DNA of 64,000 nucleotides from assembly GCF_000340215.1 (NCBI RefSeq), contig NW_006921532.1:5430573-5494572 (forward strand). The letters are read 5' to 3'. Shown here one piece after another: positions 48,304 through 58,283 of this stretch. Source of the stretch: Pseudocercospora fijiensis CIRAD86 (taxonomy: Eukaryota; Ascomycota; Dothideomycetes; Mycosphaerellales; Mycosphaerellaceae). The position numbers were made by a program, and so were the translations under genes. Position 1 is the stretch's first letter. Every line of letters starts with the position of its first letter. The notes beneath the pieces were generated by a model. That model was not told where the DNA came from, searched no databases, and saw only the letters and a list, made by a program, of their open reading frames with translations.

Positions 48304-49288
48304 TTCTACGCTCATATTCTCGTCCCATAACACAAGCGTAGCTTCCCGCTGATCCCGGTCCCGTCTGGAGAACGTGATGGAAACCAGCCAATGACTGATG
48401 GCTATGCGGAACGCAAGGAGCCACTGTCCGGTGCCTGGTATTGCTTTCGCACTCGGCAACTCTTGCCTGTCTTTCCAAGGTCTCTTCAACGCATCAATAT
48501 CCATGGCCTCTGAAACTGTCTCCAACCGCTTACGATTATCAACTCCGACTTTGCCACCCTCTGTATCGGCTTGCTGGACGTTCAGAGAAGTGCCAATTTT
48601 CTCCACTTCCTCGGTAATCACGTCCAACTTACGGTCTACGCCACGAATGTTGCGTGCAACCTCGCTAAGATCTTTCGCGACGATAGTGATTCCAGTCCTA
48701 GTCTCATCTCCAATCTCGCCATGGCATCTTTGGCTTGAGGATCTCCCCCAAAGGCCCCAATCCTGGCTGCCAGTTTGACTCTCCTCTTCGTGAGCTTATG
48801 TGCCAATCCCATAATGACAGGGAAATGCGCCAGAACGCGGCAGACGGTCTTGCGCAGGCGTTTGTCGAGCTTGGTCTCCGCTCCTCCGTCCTCGAGATAG
48901 ATTCTGAGTTTCTCCAGGAATACTGAGACTCGCTCTATGAGAGCCAGTAAAGTTTGCAAAGACTGCATCATACACCTGCACTGCGCTGACGACAAAGCTT
49001 ATGGCATTGAAGCAGTTTTATCAACACCATGGAGGTCGCGTTGGCTGCAATATGACCGAATCTTTGCACGCACACAAGGGCGTTGTGAAAGACGTTCCTC
49101 GCAACATTTTTGGAGTTCTTTTGGAACCGTTGGGCGGATTGATTTTGCCAATAACACATCCCACAGTCAAAGTTAGTTGTCGGTTCGTCGTGTAGGTTCC
49201 ATGAAGTAATCTTGTTGGATTTGTCGAGGATCTTGGCCCAGACAGCATCCAGATCATGTTCATCCGAGAAGCCGGTTGCAGGCGGCAT
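48304..49288 (-). pseudogene. decayed NLR-like STAND gene, Goodbye-type N-terminal domain
   Basis: Fungal STAND proteins are NLR-like sensors used in incompatibility and immunity. Reading from ATG 49288, the translation shows DAVWAKILDKSNKITSWNL, ALVCVQRFGHIAANATSM, then in shifted frames VYDAVFAN, LALIERVSVFLEKLRIYLE, KLTKRR, DLSEVARNIRGVDRKLDVI and finally IPGTGQWLL, which in this family comes just before the NACHT P-loop. This order matches the Goodbye domain. The frame changes at about 49000, 48945 and 48710 (the last two by single bases), and the expected P-loop near 48341-48362 lacks a clean GxxGxGKS in any frame. No NTPase or repeat domain follows. Either a pseudogene or a gene with several sequencing errors. 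Confidence 0.7.
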
Positions 49289-49865
49289 TGCAGTGAGGTT
49301 TCAGCTATGCAACAATGCTGAAGAGGGCGAAGCTGGCAAGGTACTATGCCTATATATGACCAAGAATCGTAGTCTTTCCAGACCTACTTGTTTTGCAGCT
49401 GCTAGGGTCGTGGCGTAGGATCGCTAATGCTCCTTCAGTCGCACGAGAAAGCATGCAGTGACAAGGGCAAAAGAGGTCGATCCGTCTGCTGACGGAAGTA
49501 TGCAGAAGCCAGATTTCTGTAAGGCGATAAAGCCTGAGGCTGTCGATGGTAGTGATCATTGACAACGTGTACGGATTGGTATAGTGTTGGAAGCAGGGCA
49601 GGAGAGGTTTCCAAATATAGTTTAACGCTTATCCTCTTTCGGTCTGTGAGTGATGACGGTCGATTCGAATGTCGACAGAGGTAGTAAACCAACGGTGTTA
49701 GAGAGGTAGACAGAAATTGGCGTGATTGTCGAGTATACTGCAGGAAGAGAGAATAGTACAAGCCATCCTATAAACCGTAGGCATTTTGCGATGGCGATGC
49801 TTCCAGCGCCCCAACGCCGATGCTTGCTTTGCTTTCCAGAAGCCACAGAACGTAAGCACGACCAT
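49289..49865. other. intergenic, no gene seen
   Basis: 577 bp between the STAND relic and the 3' end of the membrane protein gene. Only short frames on both strands with no support. Confidence 0.6.
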
Positions 49866-50656
49866 CTACACATCCTCTGTGAACATACTCCTTCTCTCGG
49901 TCGGACTGGTCTCCGCACTACCTCTCGACCCAACAGTGCTATTCTGCTTCTTGTGAGCAGGTCTAGTGCTGCCTTGATACGTTGTATCGTCGTGAGGTCT
50001 CGGGCTGACGCTGCGCAAGCTCATGTTACTTGCTTCCGCGCCGTCGCCAAATGGATTGAGTGTGCTTCCACCTTGTCCACCGTGTACCTCTTGGTCGTAT
50101 CGATCATCTAATTCTCGTTGTCGCGATCGACTTCGACCTCTTCCAGCATCTATGCCACCGGCACCCGCATTGTTGCCGTAGCCGCCGCCGCCATACGGCC
50201 CCTGGGCCGGATCTTGTAGACCCAATTCCTGCTCTTCATAGTACCCAGAGGCTTCGTGGTCTACCCTGGCATCCCATGCTTCATCGGGATCAAGCGGTCC
50301 AAAGCCTCGACCCCTTCCAGTTCCACTGCGACTCGCTCCATGGCCTGTACTTTCGTATGCGCCGCCGGCTATTCGTGGATTGCGCAGTGAGTTCCATTTA
50401 TCGGCAATCCATCCTTGAATGCCTCCTGGCGCTGGCGCAGGTGCCTGATACGTCGGATTCTCTCGCTTGTTCTTCGAGAATGGGTTGAGATTAGGTGGTG
50501 GTAAGCCTAATCGTCGAGCTCTGTAGTGGGCGTATCTGGGTTAAAGGTCAGCGCATGCGCGCGCCGTCGGGTATGGTTTTCTTACCCTACGTATCCACCG
50601 CCTCCGAATATGAGCAGAAGCACGAGTATTATGAGGAATACTCCCCAGCCTTCCAT
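49866..50656 (-). CDS. conserved fungal single-pass membrane protein, Gly/Arg/Ser-rich cytosolic tail
   Basis: Exons 50586-50656 and 49866-50535 join in phase (donor GTAAGA, acceptor CCCAG) to 246 residues. Residues 1-24 are MEGWGVFLIILVLLLIFGGGG followed by YVG, a signal-anchor helix. Then comes YAHYRARRLGLPPPNLNPF, a PGGIQGWIADKW segment, RGRGFGPLDPDEAWDARV, a YYEEQELG motif and an Arg/Ser/Gly-rich tail ending SPTERRSMFTEDV. I recognise this order from a widespread uncharacterised family in filamentous ascomycetes, sometimes called acid-phosphatase-like; no catalytic motif supports that name. Head-to-head with the lipid kinase gene. Confidence 0.85.
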
Positions 50657-51025
50657 GGCTTAAGGCTTCGTCATGCGAGTTGATGTGAGCTTACAGGATC
50701 CTTGTGCTGCCCCGGATTGCAGTTGCCGGTCGAATGTGGTCTGTCTCCAATGCGATCAATGCTTAAATGCTATGCACAGAGAAACCATGCGATCCCGAGA
50801 AGATCTGTGTGAAGCACGCCAGGTCCAAGTGGGATCGCAACCAACACCTCGAGCCTAGATTGCGCAAATGTGGAGGTCATGTCAGCCCCAGTCAGCGAAT
50901 ACGAGCTTGTCCGCCGTGCTGTAAAGTGCGTCGCCCATGGGTATTTCAGCTCACAACTTGCGTGCTCCTCCTCGAGACACCTTCACCGCAAGATACGCGA
51001 CCAGATGGCGTCAGACATCACCAGA

Positions 51026-51057
<32 letters not shown>

Positions 51058-51062
51058 CGAGA
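50657..51062. promoter_or_regulatory. divergent promoter, membrane protein / lipid kinase
   Basis: 406 bp between the two start codons. It includes (CTG)10 at 51027-51056, directly before the chosen kinase ATG. If the kinase starts at the upstream in-frame ATG 50937, this repeat would code ten Leu. Confidence 0.5.
51027..51056 (+). repeat. (CTG)10 trinucleotide repeat
   Basis: Ten perfect CTG units, 6 bases before the ATG at 51063. Repeat length is likely variable between strains and may change the leader or the N-terminus. Confidence 0.95.
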
Positions 51063-52578
51063 ATGGGCGCGGCAGAGTCGTCCGCGAGCCAGGCTGAGGG
51101 CAAATGGGATGGACGGCCCGTGACGCTCTACTACAAGCCTGGCGAAGGTGATGAGGGCGGACTTGGGGTAGCTGAAGGTTACAAAGTCTGTAAGTCATCA
51201 TGGGATATTGGGGCATGGCCAGTCTCAAAAGTGTGAGATTGCTGATGCTACCACGCAAGATCCTGAAACCGAATGGAAACGCATTCCGGCCAAGCATATC
51301 ATGGCATGCGTGCCTGTACAAGATCTGCGCGCCAAAGACGATTACCACTTCCTATTTGTCGAAGCGAACCCGGATGCCGAACACGATAGTAAAGCGTCGC
51401 CGGTCCTGTTCAAGTCAGCCATATTGACCAATCCACCCCAAGGACTCTCCATCGACTATGTCGCTCCACGGCAAGGCGAGAACTGCTGGGAATTCAGGCA
51501 GGATCCTGCAGCTGTTCAGCCAAACTTTCACGTTATAGTGTCGACTGGCTCTGGAACTGGTCTGGCTGCTGAAGTTTGGAAGCAATTGGTCAAGCCTGGA
51601 CTGGAGCACATAAAGGTCGACGAGGCCAAGCACTATGCATTGCACTACACTGATTCGGAGTCCACAGTGAGCGAGCTCACCAGGGATATTCTCCTCCCCC
51701 AGGCAAATCTCGGAGTCTATCAGTCCGTATTGCTCATGAGTGGCGACGGCGGTATAGTCGACATCGTGAATACACTGCTTTCTGGCAATCGAAGTCAGAA
51801 CTACAGAAAGCCTAATATTGCTATCATGCCACTCGGCACTGGCAATGCGCTTGCTCACAGCGCAGGAATCACAAAGGATGATACCTTTGGAGTCAAGACA
51901 TGGCTTCGTGGTGGACTGCAGGAATTGCCACTGTTCTGTGCAAGATTCTCATCAGGTGCTCGACTACTCACCGACGAGGCACGGAAAGAAACACCATTGC
52001 ACACTATGGATGGGGCGACCGTCGCACATGGCGCAGTAGTCTGCTCGTGGGGTCTCCATGCAGGCCTAGTTGCAGACAGCGACACGGTAGAATTTCGAAA
52101 GTTTGGCGTAGACCGATTCAAGATGGCCGCACAAGAAGCGCTTTTCCCCAGCGACGGATCTCCGCCACATGTCTATCGTGGCAAGGTGTCAATACTCCGA
52201 CCGCGTGAGCAAAACTGGCAAACCATTCGTCATGGAGAGCATGCCTATGTCTTGGCAACGTTGTGCAGTCAGCTTGAGAAAGGATTCACCATCAGTCCGG
52301 ACACGAAACCTCTGGATGGGAAGTTACGGCTTGTGCATTTTGGTCCTACAACCGGAGAGCAAGCCATGTCCATTATGAGTAAAGCATATCAGGGCGGCCA
52401 ACATGTACAGGACGAGAATGTCGGCTATGAAGAAATCGAGGCACTCAGAATCGACTTCGACGAGGTTGATGCGCGTTGGCGTAGAGTGTGCATCGACGGC
52501 AAGATCATCCGCGTCGAGCAAGGCGGCTGGGTAGAAGTCAGATCTGGTCAGAAAGGTGTAATCGATTTGATTGTATGA
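51063..52578 (+). CDS. sphingosine/diacylglycerol kinase-type lipid kinase
   Basis: Phosphorylates long-chain bases or diacylglycerol with ATP. Exons 51063-51189 and 51260-52578 give 481 residues; the donor GTAAGT is strong, the acceptor (after GCAAG, with CTGAT upstream) was picked because it alone keeps phase. The DAGK catalytic domain starts at about residue 140: FHVIVSTGSGTGLA, then SGDGG (about 203-207), the nucleotide-binding motif, and PLGTGNALAHS (about 233), typical of the family. The C-terminal half has HGAVVCSWGLHAGLVADSD and the second lobe ending WVEVRSGQKG. Start uncertain: ATG 50937 is in the same frame and would add 42 residues with a Leu run. Substrate preference cannot be told from sequence; long-chain base kinase is my first guess. 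Confidence 0.85.
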
Positions 52579-52602
52579 AGCTCTCCCGACACTTGATGTG
52601 CT

Positions 52603-53145
52603 ATGATCTCCGATACCTTCGGCTGGGACGCTACAGGCGGCGGACTGATCTTCCTACCTCTTTCAGCGCCCGCACTTCTCGGGCCAGTGGTTGGAAGATT
52701 CACAGACCGGTATGGAGGCAGATGGTTCGCATTTGCTGGCTTTATTATCCTTTGCGTCGCTTTGGCTTTACTTCGACTTATGGAGCAAAATACGGCTGAA
52801 CAGAAAGCGATATTGTGTGTTCTGCTTGTCCAGGTGGGAAGCTGCATGACTCTTACGCTTGAGCCGGTGTTGGCAGAGATGACTTCGGCAGCTGCTAGGC
52901 TTGAGAGATCGGATATCGAAGCTGGGCTTGAGGTCAAGAGTTCGTACTGTCAGGCTTATGCTTTGTTCAACATGGCGTGGGCGGCGGGAAACTTTGCTGG
53001 ACCGTTGTGGGGTGGTCTACTTGTCGAAGCGGCTGGTTGGAAGGTTATGAATATGTCGATGAGCATTGTCGCCGGTCTGAGTGCTGTGCCTATTGGGCTG
53101 TTTCTTGGTGGTTGGTTGTTTGATCGAGGCGAACCAGATGCTTGA
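52603..53145 (+). pseudogene. C-terminal half of an MFS transporter
   Basis: 180 codons that start in the middle of a major facilitator: TFGWDATGGGLIFLPL corresponds to the beginning of the second six-helix bundle, followed by the loop GRFTDRYGGRWFAFAG and four to five more hydrophobic helices. The first bundle is missing: directly upstream are the stop of the lipid kinase (52576-52578) and a second in-frame stop at 52591. It uses the same reading frame as the kinase. Best seen as a truncated relic; a short expressed protein is possible but would not be a complete transporter. Confidence 0.75.
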
Positions 53146-53978
53146 ACTTTTTGTTAGCACTTACTGCGTTCAAGCGTTGAAGCGTTGTTAGCATTTCAAA
53201 AGCAAGATGCATTTCTCTGGCGCGAGACAAGGCCTGCAGACACTTCACACGGCTGGCAAACGATGTCCGTACTTGTAAACTGGTCCCAAAGGTGGGCTGA
53301 CAGCTGCACCAGATCAAGATTGCCTCTCCTCTCAATCACCATCATACTTCCCACTCACCTCAATCCACGAGCTGTCTTGCTTCGCCCCTCTCTCATTGCC
53401 CTCTCTCACCTGCTGAATTTCAAGTCGCAGCTCACTCGCGTATATCTTCTTGGCTCCCTCTCCATTGTGATCCGCTGGCCGTGGACTGGGACTCTGCGGT
53501 AGATCTGGTTGCGCGCTTCTCTTGGAAGCGTGAAGAAAGCCAAGGAATCCGTGGACGACGCAGAAGACTGTTGTGTCTGGAACTTACTTAGTTGTGAGAT
53601 TCAACGTGGCGAGGCGAGGCTGGGCGAAAATTTGGCACTCTGGCACGCTGAAATGTGCGAAAAAGATGGATTTGCAAGGCGATTGCCTCTCTAAGCGTCG
53701 TCTGTCGTTTGTCGTCTGTAGTCTGTCGTTCCGTGGTCGTGCGCTCGGAACAGCAGCGCTATCGCTAGCGCTAGATGTACAAGCTCCGCGGCAGCCCTGA
53801 ACGCCGAAGAAAAGAACCATCTATCTCGTCTGAACGTCGCCATGTTCCGAGTCCCTAAAGAAGCTGTACACATGCCATACCGTGTTCAAGTTCACCCCAA
53901 ACTCCTCAGCGCCATCGCTTACCATCAGAATTCATACGTATACATCTTGGTCCCATGCCATGCCATGCCATGCCATCT
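53146..53978. other. intergenic between convergent MFS remnant and Rab gene
   Basis: 833 bp without a supportable gene. It holds a short run of GTCGTCTGTCGTTT-like repeats near 53700 and a (CCATG)n run at 53953-53976, immediately downstream of the Rab gene stop codon. Confidence 0.6.
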
Positions 53979-54944
53979 TCAACAACATCTCCCTTTCCTC
54001 ATTCCCTTATGGACTTCATCTTGAAACTCTTCGTCGCCATGACTCGTCACGCCGCCCGGCGTCGCCAAGCTTCCCAACCAGCTCTTTCTCTTGTCTCCAT
54101 GCCCGACTCTGAAGCTTCCACTGCCTCCATTCGGCAGATCAAAGTAACAGCCGGGCGTACAAACATCCGTTCCGGGCGTCTTGCCGTTCGACGTCTCTTC
54201 CAGCATTTGTTGTCTCGCCAATCGTTGCGTATGCTGATCTACCAGTTTCCTCGTAATGACACGAAACACCTCCTCAATCCCTTCGCCATCTTTCGCCGAG
54301 ATCTCATGACAGCAATCCCAAATCTGCTCCTGGCCCCAGAAGCCAGAGCTCCGATTGCTATGCGGACTGTTGATGACATTTGTGCCGGGTTCCAGACGGC
54401 CTCGATTGATGGCTGGCCTACCTCCGGCCTGCTCTTTCGAAGCCGGTGCTATGGCAGCAGGATACAGCTGCTCGGCCACATATCCGATGCATCTCTCAAA
54501 TGGCACTTCTCTCCTTGTAGGGTCTTCAGCGACCTGGTCACTCTTCGTGCCGACAATGTGTAGTATCATGTCCTCTTCGGCCTCGATTCCGCAATTTTCT
54601 CTTAGCTCTTGCAGCCAGCTACCCATTTCCTCGAAACTCCTCTTACTCGTGACATCGTAGCATAATATGGCGGCGTTGGCTCCCCGATAGTATAAACGTG
54701 ATATACTCCTGAATCTTTCCTGGCCTGCTGTGTCCCATATCTGCAATCGTATGTTGGTGCCGCTTTCAGGATCATTGACGCGTGTGGTGAGGAATGAAGC
54801 TCCCACTGTTGATTGGGCTTTCGAATGCGGTATCCAAGTATTCTTCACAAAACGGTGCACCAACGAGGTCTTGCCGACGCCTTGAGCGCCAAGGACCACG
54901 ATTTTGGCCTCGAGGGAGCTGGACGTTGCGCTGGAAGAGGCCAT
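53979..54944 (-). CDS. divergent Rab-family small GTPase
   Basis: 321 residues, single exon. GTP-binding motifs: P-loop GAQGVGKTS (19-27), G3 WDTAGQE (70-76), G4 GTKSDQ (132-137) in place of the usual NKxD, and G5 EISAKDG (214-220). It ends in GRCC, a geranylgeranylation signal, so membrane attachment is expected. YYRGANAAILCYDVT (85-99) is typical Rab. The gap between G4 and G5 is about 75 residues, roughly 50 longer than in ordinary Rabs, and is low in predicted structure (PAINRGRLEPGTNVINSP). The C-terminal hypervariable region is also long. Closest to the Rab5/21/24-like group by eye, but I cannot assign the compartment. It starts at the first ATG, just ahead of the strand that leads into the P-loop. 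Confidence 0.88.
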   Translation of the reverse strand: MASSSATSSSLEAKIVVLGAQGVGKTSLVHRFVKNTWIPHSKAQSTVGASFLTTRVNDPESGTNIRLQIWDTAGQERFRSISRLYYRGANAAILCYDVTSKRSFEEMGSWLQELRENCGIEAEEDMILHIVGTKSDQVAEDPTRREVPFERCIGYVAEQLYPAAIAPASKEQAGGRPAINRGRLEPGTNVINSPHSNRSSGFWGQEQIWDCCHEISAKDGEGIEEVFRVITRKLVDQHTQRLARQQMLEETSNGKTPGTDVCTPGCYFDLPNGGSGSFRVGHGDKRKSWLGSLATPGGVTSHGDEEFQDEVHKGMRKGRCC

Positions 54945-55442
54945 ATCGCGTAAGAGGGCTCAGGGCAAAAGGGTGAAGTTCAAGTCCAAAAGGGAATCAC
55001 GCCTCAACGTCTGTCTGCAAGCAGCAGATCACCGCATATGTTGCGTTTGATGTGTGTTTATCATCTTGTGACAGATAGATTGCTTGTAGCTTGGTGAAAG
55101 TGTTCTGCTCGCATTATACACTACATCTCGAACATTTCCGGCGACTTGAAAAGCAAGGAAGGGGTGCGGGAGTTCGAGAAGTTGGCTGGGATGATGCAAG
55201 AGTAAACAAATGGTGCAGATGGTCATGGTCATGGGGAAGAGCAACGGTGCGCCATCCCGCAACAGGCATGGCATGGCGTGACCGGATCAGGATGGTGGCA
55301 TCGTGTGATCCCTGACCCTGACCTCGTGTCCGACGAGCGATGCATCATGTCGGAGTCGTGAAATATTGATGGGGGTCCCGACACGTTCACGAACTCTGAC
55401 GCCGCTATCTATGGGTTTGTCTCGATGTCACCTTTGTAGGCA
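54945..55442. other. intergenic, no gene seen
   Basis: 498 bp upstream of the Rab gene and downstream of the flavin-reductase-like gene. No TATA box or gene is evident. Confidence 0.6.
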
Positions 55443-56387
55443 CTATTGACCTTCCGCCTTTGGCCTAACTCTGCCCTGTGCCTTCTCAACCGGCTCGACC
55501 TCAGCCCACGATGGCCACGGGATCTGGAAAGCCTCCGTGATACGTCCGTATGAAATGCCTTGCAGACGCCCAATTGGCATCGACTTTGCCGGATCAATGA
55601 ACTTGCGATCCTGATCCACAACATCTTCGCGCACCCAGAAACGGCTTCCTTCCAAGATGGTCATCACATTCGAAACCTTGCCAGGCCTGCTCCGACTTTT
55701 GATTTCGTGCGTAGAAACGAGCTTGCATTCGACGGCGAACACAGCCTCTTTGATGCGGCTGGGCCTCACATCTGTGCACGGCTCAGGAGTCAGACCCGTC
55801 AGAGCCCATTCGCTGACACCATAAGGCGTATCCATCGCACACGCATTGGAGGCTTCCAGGATGTCCTCGGTGAGAATGTTGATGACACATTCTCCCGTTT
55901 CTTGCAGGTTGGCCAAGCTGTCTTTGGCTGAGGTTGAGCCAACGGCATGACCAATGACAAACGTGGGTGGATCGTGGCTCATGGCTTGAAAGAAGCTGTA
56001 CGGCGCCAGATTCGTGCTCTTCCCGTCGGCAGAAATTGTGCTCACGACGGATGTTGGTCGAGGAATGACAGCTGAAGTGATCAGGCGATAGTTAAACGCG
56101 GGATCCCGACCTTCTGCATAGGGATCGATGGAGATCTGTTTGTTCTTGGACGGGTCGTCTTTATTGTTGGCCCCATCGCCGAACTTCCAGTCTGGCCGCT
56201 TGGTCTTGGTCCATGTAAATGGAGTGCTCTCATTCCAGTCTGGCCTTTTGGCTTCCGTTGCTTTGAAGTCGCGAGGAGCGCGGCGATTCTGGTCGACCTG
56301 GCCGGTGCCGGTTGGGATGCTGGTTGCTCCAGTCATGATTGAAGAGATCTGTGATAGACGGCTACCGCCCTTTGTCTCGCCAGACAT
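55443..56387 (-). CDS. flavin-reductase-like, FMN-binding split-barrel protein
   Basis: 314 residues, single exon. Residues 1-85 are a polar, Lys/Asp/Asn-rich leader. The flavin_reduct-type domain follows: YRLITSAVIPRPTSVVSTIS (about 100-119), then TNLAPYSFFQAMSHDPPTFV, KDSLANLQETGECVINILTE and a stretch with GVSEWALTGLTPEPC. This pattern is the usual one for fungal members, which bind FMN and probably reduce flavin or a small substrate with NAD(P)H. No signal or targeting peptide is seen, so likely cytosolic. It lies on the same strand as, and just downstream of, an MFS transporter and a Zn2Cys6 regulator, which suggests a shared metabolic task. Confidence 0.88.
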   Translation of the reverse strand: MSGETKGGSRLSQISSIMTGATSIPTGTGQVDQNRRAPRDFKATEAKRPDWNESTPFTWTKTKRPDWKFGDGANNKDDPSKNKQISIDPYAEGRDPAFNYRLITSAVIPRPTSVVSTISADGKSTNLAPYSFFQAMSHDPPTFVIGHAVGSTSAKDSLANLQETGECVINILTEDILEASNACAMDTPYGVSEWALTGLTPEPCTDVRPSRIKEAVFAVECKLVSTHEIKSRSRPGKVSNVMTILEGSRFWVREDVVDQDRKFIDPAKSMPIGRLQGISYGRITEAFQIPWPSWAEVEPVEKAQGRVRPKAEGQ

Positions 56388-56623
56388 ATATACGAGTGTC
56401 TCTTGAATGAATTGTCAGCAGGAGAAATCCTATAGGGCGTGAACACGAACAATGAGTCGCTGAATTCGTAGGAAGGAATGAATTGCAGAGGATCATCAAC
56501 AATGCTACCTCAACCTCAGTCGTGTATCTTGCGTGATGTTGAGCCTTGACTTGGTGTTAGTAATCCAATGATTCCATCTTATCCACTCGGCAGTATCAGC
56601 GGCAATTGACTTCCGGCGCCTGA

Positions 56624-57960
56624 TCACACTTTCTCCCATCTCAGCCCCGCTTTGCTTATCCGACTTGCAAGATAGAAGAATGTCGCGACAACACAGATGC
56701 TTCCTGTGAAAGCCTGTACCGCGACGAAATTGTCGTTTTCCCCGAGGATAGCGCCTCCGACTGGAGTACCGATGAGTACACCAAACGATCCTATCGCGAA
56801 AGACATGCCCTGTGGTCAAGAAGATCAGAATTCCGCTTTATGAAACCTTGCCGCGTTTGGCGGAGTGAACTCACCATACTGCGGCCCAAATTTCTGCGAT
56901 CAGGTGCCAGAGACGCGATACAAGGACCACCGAGTGCTTGGATTGTACCAAAGAAAATGCCGTAAATGACTGCGAATACCAAAAGTCCTGCTTGGTTCCG
57001 GATCGCAATCCATGCGTACACTACAATCGCAGCTCCGATCATGGCGGGAATGGTCATATTGATAGGTCCGGTCCAATCTGCAAAGAAGTTCGGCACCAGT
57101 CTCCCAATGATGTTCGCAGCTTGGAGGATGGGAACGAGGTAAAATGCTAGATTCGGATCGGTGATGTGATAAGTCAAGGCGTAATTGCTGATATATACGA
57201 TCGGGATGTAGAGCGCGACCACGATCGAAAACAGGCCGAAAGAGTACAGCACGAGGGGTGTGTTCTTGAAAAAGCCTGGAGCGATCACGCTTCGCATCTT
57301 TCCCGAAGCATGTCGGCTTCTGAGAGTGGCGATTGACACGATGCCAAAGAAGAGTGTGATGAAGGCCACGACTCGGACCGCCCAATCGAAACCGATCTGA
57401 GGAGCCAGTCGATGGAGGACGATTGGGTAAACAACGCCGCCGAAGCCAGATCCTCCAGCAGCGATACCATTGGCGAATTGGCGCTTCGTGACGAAGTATT
57501 GCGATACCACAGAAACTCCTGGAGTAAACAGACAGCCGAAGCCGAGTCCGGTGACAATGCCTTGGCACAGGATGATCTGCCAGTACTCGGAACAGATGCT
57601 TGTGAGCATCATGCCCAGTACCACAAGCAGATTTCCAACAATGAGAAGTGAGCGACAGTATCCAGCATCGAATAAGGATCCCGTCAGGAAGCCCATGAAG
57701 AGAATCAGAAAAGATTGAATGCTCCCGATCCATGCAATCTGGCTGGCTGGCTGTAGCAGTCTCTGCTCCCAATATACCTGGAACTCTCCATAGGCATTAG
57801 CAAGGCCCCATGTGTTCGCCCAGACGGCGAATGATCCGACAACTTGTAGCCAGCAGAGCATGCCATGATCGAAGACCTGTTCCTGAGGTGTCGCTATTTT
57901 CTGTAGGCCGTTGAGCTCTGTGTTCTTCTCTGAGTCTTCGTTTGGAATTGAAATGCTCAT
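56624..57960 (-). CDS. MFS transporter, monocarboxylate-transporter (MCT) type
   Basis: Exons 56875-57960 and 56624-56809 join in phase 0 (donor GTGAGT, acceptor CACAG) to 423 residues with about 12 hydrophobic helices. GSFAVWANTWGLANAYGEFQ and WIGSIQSFLILFMG in the first bundle, the GIVTGLGFGCLF helix, and ANGIAAGGSGFGGVVYPI are typical of fungal MCT-like (Mch-type) carriers. The splice joins GRSM to GMSFAIGSFGVLIGTPVGG, which restores the family's penultimate helix. Fungal members of this group import riboflavin, nicotinate-like or other small acids, or act in metabolite efflux; substrate cannot be assigned. The N-terminal 30 residues are cytosolic and charged. It may be regulated by the upstream Zn2Cys6 gene. 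Confidence 0.9.
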
Positions 57961-58283
57961 GATGGCGTTCGGCGGTAATGAGCAGTGTCTAAAGTGTTTT
58001 CAGTCTCTAAGATCGGTCACCGGAAATCGTGCGTGGGAAGTGATGCTTTGCGGCTTTGATCCCGTTTGCAATGACCTGCTGAGGACCATCTTATATTCAT
58101 GGTCCACTGCGATGCTACGTGTTGCTTCATAATCATCGATGCATTTATGGCGCTGTGAATTCCCCATCGCGTATAGTCCTGAAGGAATGGGTAATCGGTG
58201 CGCTCGGTCCTCGGACGCTCGGAATCTTGGGCGATGCTGAATAAAAATCCTGCTGCTTTCTATCGACTGCAAACTGCTTTCAA
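57961..58283. promoter_or_regulatory. intergenic between MFS transporter and Zn2Cys6 gene
   Basis: 323 bp; must contain the transporter promoter and the 3' end of the regulator gene. On the minus strand GAATATAAGATGG (complement of 58087-58099) is a possible TATA-like element. No clear CGG-type inverted repeat was found. Confidence 0.35.

Noticed and set aside
53953..53976. CCATG repeat as a regulatory site
   Set aside because: Short simple repeat just past the Rab stop codon; no evidence of function.
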